A DNA stretch of 64,000 nucleotides from positions 2,480,001-2,544,000 of the forward strand of contig CM055880.1 in NCBI GenBank assembly GCA_029582165.1, given 5' to 3'. Position 1 is the first letter of the stretch, and each line of letters opens with the position of its first letter. The position numbers were made by a program, and so were the translations under genes. Positions 47,764-57,876 of this stretch are shown here, in pieces. This stretch comes from Portulaca oleracea. Lineage: Eukaryota; Streptophyta; Magnoliopsida; Caryophyllales; Portulacaceae. The notes beneath the pieces were generated by a model. That model had not been told where the DNA came from, ran no database searches, and worked only from the letters and a program-made list of their open reading frames with translations.

Positions 47764-48178
47764 TATACTGTACTTTGAGGTTGTTGGACAATAATTTACC
47801 TTAAATGATTACGACATTGACTAACTTGGTGTCAGTCTTGCATGGTATAATGAGTAGAAAAAAAATCAAAATCTTTACTAAATTAATGTGGGAACTTTAC
47901 CCTTATCTATTAATACAAGTTCCTGAATTTTAAGAACCTTGCCATTAGATTCCAAGTTTCAGTCTTAGAACCACTCATCCCTCGCTCAAATTGACATTGA
48001 GAGGGAAAACATACGAGGCTTGAGTGGCTTTATACAACTCACCATTGATCCAAAACTATTTGAAGCCAACCAAGTGGCCTACCATCTCCATGGGCTTTTT
48101 ATAGATGGCCCATATTTATCTCCATACCGATTCTTTGGATCAATTTTAAAGACAATTCTTAATAGATAGCTCATTGAT

Positions 48179-48587
48179 ATGGGGATTATTGGACGCCAAT
48201 AATATCAACTTTGGGGCTATTGGAGACAAATAATACCAACTATTTTCATGGATACTAGTAGTACCAACTATCGACCTATTTTCCTCCAACAGTACATGAC
48301 CTTCGGTATAGTTTTAACTCACCGGAAAGATGACGTGGATCCATGATGTGTGACGTGGAAGGCGGAGATTGGGTAGAAAATGTTGACGTGGACACTAACA
48401 TGTCTTCTATGTCACATATTATGGAGCAACATCATCTTTTCGATGAGTTAAAACCATAACAATTCGACGGTGTACTGTTAGAGGAAAATAGGTCAATAGT
48501 TCATACTGCTAGTGTCCAAGAAAATAGTTTGTATTATTAATATCCAATACCCCTAAAGTTGGTATTATTAATGTCTAAAAACCCTTG
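48179..48587. mobile_element. MITE-like element with about 165-bp inverted arms
   Basis: The left arm (GGGGATTATTGGACGCCAAT, AACTATTTTCATGGATACTAG, CCTATTTTCCTCCAACAGTAC, TTTTAACTCACCGGAAAGATG) pairs with the reverse complement of the right arm at 48.42-48.59 kb (AACTATTTTCTTGGACACTAG, CCTATTTTCCTCTAACAGTAC, TTTTAACTCATCGAAAAGATG). Between the arms lie three GACGTGG words. No exact target duplication was found, so borders are approximate. Confidence 0.75.
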
Positions 48588-50005
48588 ATCCGGTGAGTAA
48601 TCCTAAAATTTTAAAGGTGATATAGAGAATATTGGATTTGAGTCAAGTGATCCTTAAAATCGTGGATTGATTAATTATAGAGTGATCTTTAGATGGATCA
48701 CCATACATTTTTCCTTTTTTGTCTTGAAAAAAAAGAGATAGAGGGGAATATGGAAAAATGGGTACCAAAACATATATTTTATGGTTATAGTGTTGTGAGT
48801 GATACAATGAATCACATGGATTGTGGTTTTGGAATTTCATGCGTGTAGTGTTGGGTTGCATCAATATTGTCTATCAGTGCAATTAGTGAGTCATTGTACA
48901 CTGCAGCCCATTTTGGACACTCATGGTTGTAGTGGGCTTTTGCCCTTGCTTTTTATTGATCTAATAAGGGCGGATGCCCGTAACTTTTTCGAAAAGAAAA
49001 AAAACATATATTTTATAAAATATTGTCAAGGAATTTTAACATTAGATTGCTATTATTTGGGGTTTATTCACTCCTAATGGGTTGCAAGTGGTGGATCCCA
49101 CCATTGCAATCTAAAATTGGGTTGCCTTTGCAGGTGACTTTATAGGCTATAGGTAGACTCTGCTTCCTACCCACCCTAGGTAAACCAGATTCAAAATTAG
49201 ATCTGAACAATTTGATGTGTATCATAATTGAATTTGAAATGGACTTAAAATTCAAAGGGTAACATTGATCTCAACATAATCCATTTATGTTTATAAAGGT
49301 GCTTCTTTTTAATGAGTATCTTACACCAAAAATCGATTGGCTACATTTAGAGCAAAATCGAAAATCACCTATGCAAATCGAATTGACACGAAATATCAAC
49401 TGACATGAACCTAAGACACCTGACTCAAACAAAACTTAATATGATCCATACTCGAAATGATTGGACCAATTTCTAGGTAAATGTTCACTTTTTCAAAGTT
49501 TACTATATTACTATATTTTTTGCAACACATATTTTCAATCACAAGAAGGTGTAATTTCTAATGAAAGAAAGTTAATTGTGAACAAATTAAAATAAACATC
49601 TTCTCTATCATATATACCAATCAACAAGAGATCCCCAAAACAATTTTTTTATATATATTGGTATTTGTATATATCTAAAGATGTAATTTACTATACTTTT
49701 ATTAATGATGCACCAACTCAATCACATACAACTATCAACAAGAATATCCCCCAAAACAATTACTTTTAAATTAAACAATTCACAAGACATGCATTTTCAG
49801 CTAATAACAGAAAATACATCCTCCCACGTCTAAGTTATACACAAATTAAGCAGCCTTTTTCTTCCCTAATTGCTCATCATTCTTTTCCTTCATTATTCCT
49901 CTTAATTTTCTCTCTTCTCTCCCCATTTAATTTCCCAAACTTCATCAATTTCACAGGGGAATTAAATTTTCATATTTGAAGGAAAATCACAAAAAAAAAC
50001 ACATA

Positions 50006-50317
50006 ATGAAAGGTCAAGATTCATATGGAAAGTCTTGGGTAGACCGTTGGGATTATTTCAATGAAGAATATGATCAATCATCTCTTCTCAATAGCAACAG
50101 CAACAACGACAACACAAGCAAAAATAAATCGGGAAAAAGTTTGACAAAGAAATACTCCAAAAAGTTCAGCCAGAGCTTCAATAAAACTAAGGAAGTTGCT
50201 TATAATGGCGTTGATAAGTCAAGAGAATCGGTTTTTGCTGGAGTGAAGAAGGTCAAGGGTGGTGCAACCTGGTTCAAGCAACTTTTTCGATCTAACTCAT
50301 TTCATACTGAGGTTTGA
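50006..50317 (+). CDS. Small basic plant protein, 103 residues, function unknown
   Basis: A single-exon frame from the first ATG after a pyrimidine-rich leader. It starts MKGQDSYGKSWVDRWDYFNE, has an Asn/Ser-rich linker, then a Lys-rich half with KKYSKKFSQSFNKTKEVAYN and GVKKVKGGATWFKQLF, and ends SFHTEV. The W-x-D-x-W-D-Y start and the K-x-VAxxGVKKVKxG core look like a small conserved plant family, but I cannot name a function. There is no signal peptide or membrane segment. The upstream frame is open for ten codons but has no ATG. The 3' side is A+T-rich with several AATAAT-type signals. Confidence 0.65.
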   Translation: MKGQDSYGKSWVDRWDYFNEEYDQSSLLNSNSNNDNTSKNKSGKSLTKKYSKKFSQSFNKTKEVAYNGVDKSRESVFAGVKKVKGGATWFKQLFRSNSFHTEV

Positions 50318-52769
50318 TTTTAGTCGATCAGTCTCGTTATTACATATATTTTACCTATGATCTATTGTTCATTTTACATATTACATATATTTTACTTGTA
50401 TCATAATTTTTAATTTTTATTTTACAGTATTTTTATTGTAAGAGACGTATGTCTTAGAATATTGTGTAATCGGAAGGATTATAATCATATAATCCATTCA
50501 AGTAATATATCCGATAGTTTATAGAGATTTCTTGAGTGAACATTTGTTGTAGGATAAATATGTTTGATTGTTAGATGGAAAGATTTGTACTTTGTAGTAT
50601 TTCAATTTTGTATGGGTATAATTATACAAAATTGTATATTGGTTAATTGGAGGGCAGGGAGGGATATTTATGAATTTATGGTTTATTGTTAAGTGTGATT
50701 TATGATAGGGAATAAATTATTTATGTGCATTTTTCATTTTTGTATAAATTTGCACTTGTATTGTAGCAACATTGAACAACGTACTTGTTTTCTATGTATT
50801 ATTTGTTTCATCAATGATTTTTTTTTAAAAAAAAATTTTAATCATACTTCTTAACAATGCCATAAATAAAATAATCATACGTTTGCTAACACCCCTAATA
50901 TTGAAGGGAATATACATCATCCATCAAAGACAAAATTCTAACTATTTTTGAAGGAATTAGATATTATACTTTCATTTTTAAATAATACTACCCTCATCCT
51001 TGAATAAGCTAGTGTCAATTCGACTAAGCTTTAATTGTTGGTTACTCATAAATTATAATGAGTTACAATATGAAATTGACATCATTGTAATTTTTGCTAC
51101 AATATCTTTCTAATAATGGTAATTTCATATTGTAACTCATTATAATTTATGAATAACAATAGTCAAAACTTAGTTGAATCGACGCTTATTCAAAGACGGA
51201 GGTGTAATGGATGTGTATACACTATACACATATAAATTAAAGTAAATGTGATATTAGTTAGGTCCACAACAAATTCTTTAGGTTAAGACCAAAAATTTAT
51301 GTCCAATGCATGTAATTTCACGGGTCATGAAACAGTCACCCTTCCACCAAAAAAATAAAAAAAAAAAAGGGAAAGAGAAAGAATGATGAGGGCATACATC
51401 TTTTCGAAAGCAAGCCTAGGCTTAAATTTGTGGAGTAGAAAATAAGAAATATAATGTGGGCCTCAACCGAAAAATAATTGAGCTTCTTTTTACAGCCAAA
51501 AGATAATTGAGTTTGTCAATACCTTATAGAGTTATAGTCATGATTCATTAATTCATGAGTTATAAGAAACTATGCATATGATCGTCTCACTTAAATTGAT
51601 TGTGAAACTGACTTTTTATAGGATGATTTTTAAAAATATTTTGTCATCATTAATAAGTGATACTTAAAATGACTTTTTAATATAATTGTGACTAATAATT
51701 TATTAAGTAATGACTTTTGTCAAAGTTGCCGCTAATAAATTAATAGTCACTCTTGTATTTATAAAAAGTCACCAAAAAATTATATATCTTACGATATATT
51801 TATGGTGAGATAGTCACACATAAAACTTACTTACGAATGAACTCCTTGTACCCTATCGTTGTTATGATATATTGAAGTTTAACCTTTCGATGATCCCAAC
51901 AAGAAATGAGGGGGGAAAGACTTGGAACCCCACTTGATGTATTAGCTTGTCCAATGTCCAATGGTAGAATGAAATGAATGATTTTCATTTCTTTGTAGAA
52001 AAAAATTAGAATGTGACTTAAATGTGAATGAAAAAAATGTAAAATTAGAGAACCATACCCTTTGCAAAATTGCACAAGATATTTCACAGACAATGAAACT
52101 AAAACGTTACAAGTGTACCAACCAACAAACACTCACATCAAGACATTGTCACAATTCACAAGTCACACTCACCCCAAACAAGCTTACTTTCAAATTCACA
52201 TGTCTAGTGTCTTTTTTATCAAATTATGAAGCTACCTCTTCCAAAATTTCTTTACAATGTCAAAGTATTCCTTTCAATGGGGAAAAATTATAATGAGATA
52301 ACAAATAGGAGCATAATCTTATAATACGGGACTAGGGCAATCCGATGCACGAAACATCACCACAAGCGGCGGTTCAAGGAAGGATTCCACTACAAAGGTG
52401 TATCGTAGGAAAACCTAACCTTGCATTTTTACAAAAGGTTCTCTCACTCCAATCTCATGATATCGTACTAAGTTAATGAAAGACTAGTCTTGAAAGCTTG
52501 TCTACAAGGAGATCCAAAATGCAAATAACATTCACCAAATCAATTGTAACCCTCATAATTTAACGCTTTGATAGAAACTCTCAGGGTGTGTTTGGTCAGG
52601 CGGAAAATGATTTTCTCATTTTAAGTGTTTGTTGGCCAAAAGATACAAAAAGTCATTTTTAGTAAAAATCATTTTCCCTCTTTCCTTTGAAAACTATTGT
52701 CTCACTTTTTATGGATCTAACAAAACCGTATGAAAATGATAAATCATCACTTCTCGTGTTACTAAGCTA
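50318..52769. other. Intergenic DNA
   Basis: No gene seen. It contains a Stowaway MITE (50.99 kb), an A-rich stretch (51.35 kb) and, near 52.59 kb, GGGTGTGTTTGGTCAGGCGG, which resembles the end of a small DNA transposon. Confidence 0.55.
50991..51204. mobile_element. Stowaway MITE
   Basis: The left end CCCTCATCCTTGAATAAGCT follows TA; the right end CTTATTCAAAGACGGAGGTG is followed by TA. The arms pair far inward (CATAAATTATAATGAGTTAC with the reverse complement of GTAACTCATTATAATTTATG). Confidence 0.88.
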
Positions 52770-53320
52770 TACGTTGGTCGCTCTCCCACTCTATATGGCA
52801 GAAGCACAAGCAAAATTGAAAATGAATTCTCTATATATTACACATATGTCATCCTTAAAATATTATTTATAATGAGTACAAATGAAACTTCCACCAACAC
52901 TTTTCACAAACAGCTAATTTTATTAAACACAACTTTTCCAAACAATCAAAATAATAAATCACTGACACGAACAACCAACAGTCAACAACCATAAGTTATT
53001 TGCCAAACAAAGTCTATCCCGGGCCGCTCTCCCACTTTATACGGCAAAAGCACAAGCAAAATTGACACCAAATTCTCATGTAACACACAAGTATCATCCT
53101 TAAAATATTAATAGTAGATATAAATGAAACGAGTTCCAACATATACTTTTTTTTTAAAAAACAATTAGCGTTATCGAATATTACTTTTTTAAACAGTCAA
53201 TCCAAACAATCAATGTAAACAACTAACAGCCAATAACTACCAACTATTTACCAAACAGGACCTATGTCGGGTCACTCTTCCACTTTATATGGCAGAAGCG
53301 CAAGCAAAATTGACAACCCA
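52770..53320. repeat. Two and a half tandem copies of a promoter-like segment upstream of the first AKR gene
   Basis: The block CGCTCTCCCACT.TATA.GGCA.AAGC.CAAGCAAAATTGA begins at about 52779, 53025 and 53271, so the period is close to 247 bp. The intervening parts also match in order (CATCCTTAAAATATTA, ATGAAAC, CCAAACAATCAA, AACAGCCAATAAC-type words, TTGCCAAACAA). Each copy includes a TATA-like core. The third copy lies in the right place to drive the AKR gene; the other two may be alternative core promoters. Confidence 0.85.
53284..53290 (+). promoter_or_regulatory. TATA-like box of the first AKR gene
   Basis: TTTATAT within CCACTTTATATGGC, 110-116 bp before the ATG, in the third tandem copy. 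The equivalent positions in the earlier copies read CTATATGG and TTATACGG. Confidence 0.55.
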
Positions 53321-53399
53321 CCATCACACACTCCTCCACACAACAACAAACAAAAGTCCACCCTGAGAACAACAGAGAGAATTAAAGAAGCCAATCAGC

Positions 53400-56300
53400 A
53401 TGGGAGACATAGTAGCAACTTCTGCCGGAATCCCACGGGTTAATCTGACACAGTCCGTGTCAATGCCCGTGCTGGGTCTCGGCATGGCCCCCAACCCGGC
53501 AGTCCCCGACGAGGTGACCAAAACGGCCACGATCGAGGCGGTGGAGGTCGGGTACCGACACTTTGACACGGCCGCCATTTACTTCACCGAGGAAGCTCTT
53601 GGGGAAGGGATCAAGGAAGTGTTGGCTCGTGGGATGGTTAAGTCTAGGGAAGAGCTTTTTGTCACTTCTAAGCTTTGGTGTGCTGATGCTCATCCTCACC
53701 TTGTTGTCCCTGCACTCAAGACTAGCCTTGAGTAAGTTGATTTTCAGTTCTAGCTTATGATCAATTTGAACAAAGATATTGATACAAATATATATGGAGT
53801 TTATTAGGAGCACAAATTTCTTAGAAAAACTCATGAATGATTGAATGGCTCTGTTTTTTTTAGGGGTGTAGGGTTAAGTTTGGTAAGGTAAAATAACGTA
53901 AGGTAAGGATAGTAATCGATGTAGATAAACGTCATATCACCTATTTCTTTTTTATTTTTAGAAAAATTCTATGATGAGTTGAATAAAGAATTTTGAATAT
54001 AAATTTTCTAAAAGTATAATATCTTGTTCTTTTGGATGGAGAGGAAAGTTAGATAAAGTAAGACAAGGTATACTATGGTTAGGCCTAACCTAACATTTTA
54101 AAGAACAAGACCATAGTTTTAGATATATTTCGTCCCCAAGAGCTTCCTTAGTGAAGTAAATGGCGGCCGTGTTAAAGTGGCGGCACAACATGACCATCGC
54201 CTCGATCGTGTCGGTTTTAGTCACCTCGTTGGGCCGGGTTGGGGGCCATGTCGAGGCCCAACACGGGCATTGACACGGGAGTATCCTACAAAACCACCCT
54301 TCAGCAAGTTGATTGCTTAAACTACCCCCTCCCCCCTCTTTGGTAGAGGGTGAGCATGATGCTTAACTCCAGTTCTTTATGGAGATATGTAAGTAAAGAG
54401 GGAAGGTAAATAGAGTTGGCATGTAAGATAGTTTGAGGGAAGATTTGGTAGGAAAAGTAGGTAAGGACCGTAAGGTAGTATAATACTACAATGTATGTAA
54501 GATAAGTAAAAATAGGTAAAATAAATAAAAGTAGTTATTTCTTACTTAGCGCTCTAAAGAATAGGACCTTAGTGGGCCATATATTTCTCATGATAGTTAT
54601 CAATAAACTTGGAATCCAATACCAATCGAAAAATCTAGACAAAAAGTTTATGACCGTGCCAGTTTTATTTTTATTTTTTCTGAATCTAACAAATTCGGAT
54701 ATTCGAGTCGGACAAAAATTTGTCTGATTTGATATATGGTTATGCTACACAGGAAATTGAAGCTACAGTATTTGGATCTATACTTGATACATTGGCCAGT
54801 AAGTGCAAAACCAGGGCCACCTTCCTACCCAATTAAGCCAGAAGACTTCCTCCCATTTGACATGAAGGGTGTATGGGGGGCCATGGAAGAGTGCCAAAGG
54901 CTTGGCCTTACCAAGGCAATTGGGGTTAGCAATTTTACACAGAAGAAGCTTCAAGAACTACTAGAATTTGCAACCATCCCACCTGCTGTCAACCAGGTGA
55001 GTTTTCAACAATCAGTATTATAATCGGGTCATTCGGGTCAGGTTTAGTTTGGGTCAACAAGGTTCGGGTCTGTCGGGTTTTGGTCGGGAGAATTTTCTAG
55101 TCGGTTGAAGTCAGGTCATTTTATTTTTTGTCAGATGAGATCGTTTTTGAAATGCACGGATATTTTTTGGTGAAAGATAAATTCGGGTCAAGTTGGATCA
55201 CTTTGGGTTGGGGTCCATTTCGGGCTAATTATAAGTTTTGGCCTTTTGGGCCTGGGTCGGGTTGGGTTTGGGTGGATCATTAGTGTCGGATCAATTTCGC
55301 TAAATCTTGCAACTAGGTTATTTTGCTTAAAGTGGATTGGATATTATAGATTTTGCAATTGGGTTATTCACTTATTCAGAATAGGTCAACTCGTCGGGTC
55401 AGTAAAGTTCAAGTTGGGCTTGGTCATTTTTGGGTCAGATTGATTTTGGGCCGTTTTGTTTTTTATTTTACCGTGACCTAAACTCATCCGAACTTATTTT
55501 GCTGATGTCATTTAGTACCCAGAGATCATATAATAAGTGACTGAGAAAGAGCTAGCTTATTTGGGCATTTTGGGCCTAATTATTAGATCATATACAACTA
55601 TACAAGTAACTTTGTGCTTCTGAGTTTTGAATCTTAACAAACTTGTTAAAATTTTCAAAGGTAGAAGTAAGTCCAGGGTGGCAACAAAAGGAACTGATAG
55701 CATTCTGCAAGTCCAAAGGTATTCTAGTGACAGGATACTCACCATTGGGTGGCCCATTAGGTGGGCATAATGGAGTGATGGAATCCAATGTCCTCAAGGA
55801 AATAGCCAAAGAAAAAGGGAAGACAGTTGCCCAGGTGCTTCTTAATCTCATCTTGTGATTCTTATTGCAATTACAATGACTTTTGGTTGGGTGTTGGACC
55901 TTGGTGGAGCTGGCAAAATTTTGTCTGATTTGAAAATAGAAATTTGACTGAATCGAAAAATGAAATAAAATAGGGTATGACCGTAGATTATCCGTCCATG
56001 TTTTAACAATGACCAAAATTTCGGACTCTCTTTCTCATGTTTTCATGTCTGAATTTATGTTCGTTTGAATTGTCGGACTTGATCCACCGAGAAAACTTGG
56101 TAATGGCCATCAGTTTATTGTCCGAGTTTTAACATTGACCGACCAAAATTTGATCCAGACCTAATTTTTTTGCTAGCAGTAGATCTTGCTTTGCTTATAT
56201 TTGATTTAAGAAGATTCATTTGTAGCTTAGTAAACGGTTAAAAGTAGAATGATGGTCTTATACTCAAGCGCAACCACACTGTCTCGCACAAATGTGATTT

Positions 56301-56820
56301 GTGGTTGAAGCACTGAAGTTGTAAATGCCCCAAAACCTTGAACAAATGAATATGGCGGCTTATCAAATTCGAACTTGAGAACTTATTCCGTTTGGCTTTG
56401 ATATGATGTGAAATCATCTTAATCAAAAAATTAAATTAATAATTGAAACTCAATAATAATTTTATACTCTAACAATTTGGCTAATTCTTTTTATGTTTCA
56501 GTTCCAAGAGACCACCAAATAATGCATTTCTTATTAGATTATGATTTGAAATTGATAGCATAGGTAAGCTAAGAGAGGTGGTGTAATGTGGTTAGGTTGC
56601 ACTTCGGTGGGCATATGAACAAGGGATTGCAGTGGTGCCGAAAAGCTTCAACAAGGAAAGGATGAAACAAAACTTAGAGATTTTTGACTGGAAATTGAGT
56701 TCCGAGGATCATGAGAAGATTCGCACCATCCCACAAGGTAGGACATGTGCGGGATTGGATTACACTTCTCCACTTGGGCCCATTCGCACCGTTGAGGAAC
56801 TTTGGGATGGAGAGATTTAA
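53400..56820 (+). CDS. Aldo-keto reductase, AKR4 type (first of a tandem pair)
   Basis: Exons are 53400-53731, 54753-54996, 55661-55834 and 56596-56820, with intron phases 2, 0, 0, giving 324 residues, the usual length. AKRs are cytosolic (alpha/beta)8-barrel enzymes that reduce aldehydes or ketones with NADPH. The catalytic tetrad reads Asp56 and Tyr61 ([16 protein letters not shown]), Lys91 ([10 protein letters not shown]) and His124 (YLIHWP). AIGVSNF, the NQ..VSPGWQQ segment, [10 protein letters not shown] and the cofactor motif [14 protein letters not shown] follow. The sequence resembles plant AKR4 members annotated as methylecgonone reductase, galacturonate reductase, deoxychalcone synthase or codeinone reductase-like; the substrate cannot be told from sequence. 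Family members usually have VEMNP where this has VEVSP. No frameshift or stop is seen. Intron 1 (1021 bp) holds an inverted copy of exon 1, and the 5' flank holds tandem promoter copies, so expression may be unusual. Confidence 0.92.
54133..54278 (-). pseudogene. Inverted partial copy of AKR exon 1 inside intron 1
   Basis: The reverse complement of this stretch aligns with 53455-53605 of the same gene, at about 84% by hand. It starts CCGTGTCAATGCCCGTG, includes CATGGCCCCCAACCCGG and ACGATCGAGGCG, and ends GGCCGCCATTTACTTCAC then AAGCTCTTGGGGA. Two features match this gene rather than the second one: the PNPA-coding GCCCCCAACCCGGC and ATTTACTTCAC. It has small gaps, so it cannot encode the domain. 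It lies antisense to the host gene, giving a stem of about 146 bp with a loop of about 530 bp in the pre-mRNA. Confidence 0.93.
55025..55450. repeat. GGGTCGGGTT-rich repeat in intron 2 of the first AKR gene
   Basis: A dense run of CGGGTCA/GGGTTGGG words with TTATTTTTTGTCAGATGAGA and GGTGAAAGATAAATTCGGGTC, shared with intron 2 of the second AKR gene. It was probably present before the gene duplication. Plant genomes contain dispersed repeats of this style; the class is unknown. Confidence 0.7.
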
Positions 56821-57390
56821 AAACAACCTTTGCAGGTTACTTCATCATGTAGTGACATCTTAAACTACATAATGTTAAAAAACGATCAAAAAAATAGATG
56901 TCATTATGTCAAAAACTTGGTAGGTCGTGATGAATAAATAGACAACTCTTGTATCATGATGAATAAATAGACAATTCTTGTATCATGATGGATAAACATA
57001 TGTTAAATGTGTCATGCTAATTCATTTGATCTTATTGGATTATGTAGGTGTTTCTGCTGTTTGTGCGATTTTGTAGCATCTTTGATGCATTTTTAGCCTT
57101 TTTGGCTTATTAATTATCGAAAAAAATTTGGATCAAGTAGATATTCATTAATTAATGTGGGTAAAATTATTCTAAAATTCACCACTCTGGCAATATATTC
57201 CCTCCGTTCCATATTAATTGTCACTTAAACTAACTTTTTTTGTTCTAAAATAATTGTCACTTTCTATTTCTCAATATCTAATTTAATTATTTTAACCTTA
57301 ATAATTATGTCAACTTTTTACTTTTTCAATAAATAAAAACTACTTCTATTCACATTCTCTCACTATCTACACATTGGTATCCGAAAAGAC

Positions 57391-57876
57391 TGTGAAATAA
57401 TGGACTTGGGCCCAATTCAACCCCAAAAGCTAGCTTAGGAGGTTGAGGCACCCAAGCCATTATAAACACCACAATATGGGTGTCAAAGGCCGATGTGGGA
57501 CAACTCAACACGCCCCCCTCACCACGAGGCGCAGACAATCGCGCGCGGCTAATATCAATGACACGGCTCGTCTGTGTGAAATAATGGACTTGGGCCCAAT
57601 TCAACCCTGGCAGCTTAGGAGGTTGAGGCACCCAAGCCATTATAAACACCACAATATGGGTGTCAAAGGCCGATGAGGGACAACTCAACACGCCCCTCAC
57701 CACGAGGCGCGGACAATCGAGCGGCCCCAATATCAATGACCCTGGCTCTGATACCATGTGAAATAATGGACTTGGGCCCAATTCAACCCCAAAAGCTAGC
57801 TTAGGAGGTTGAGGCACCCAAGCCATTATAAACACCACAATATGGGTGTCAAAGGCCGATGTGGGACAACTCAACA
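57391..57876 (-). mobile_element. TRIM retrotransposon with three LTR copies
   Basis: LTR copies lie at 57391-57510, 57575-57690 and 57757-57876, separated by two internal segments of about 64-66 bp. AAGAC flanks the whole element (57386-57390 and 57877-57881), a 5-bp integration duplication. On the minus strand the LTR runs TGTTGAGTTGTCCCACATCG...TATTTCACA. A primer-binding site TGGTATCAGAGCC abuts the 5' LTR, and a purine run GGTGAGGGG precedes the 3' LTRs. There is no coding capacity; TRIMs depend on enzymes supplied by other elements. The LTR-internal-LTR-internal-LTR layout indicates unequal recombination or template switching. The primer site in the second internal segment (near 57563-57574) is degraded. 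Open frames across it are repeat artefacts. Confidence 0.93.
57744..57756 (-). other. Primer-binding site of the TRIM
   Basis: TGGTATCAGAGCC on the minus strand is complementary to the 3' end of initiator methionine tRNA, the commonest primer of plant LTR retrotransposons. It starts directly at the 5' LTR end and fixes the element's orientation. Confidence 0.92.

Larger units (their letters stand above)
45936..50005. other. Intergenic DNA between the metalloproteinase and the small basic protein gene
   Basis: No gene seen. It holds an AAT microsatellite (46.32 kb), a Cassandra-like LTR (47.56 kb) surrounded by GGACAATAAT words that may belong to another element, and a long inverted-repeat element (48.18 kb). 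The final 200 bp before 50.0 kb are pyrimidine-rich (CTCTCTTCTCTCCCC) and look like the leader of the next gene. Confidence 0.55.

Noticed and set aside
48823..49077. Possible retroelement coding remnant
   Set aside because: A few words resemble the 3' end of plant retroelement-like genes, but no domain motif could be read in any frame.
52770..53320. CRISPR-like or satellite array
   Set aside because: Only two and a half copies of about 247 bp in a plant genome, next to a gene start; this is a local promoter duplication.
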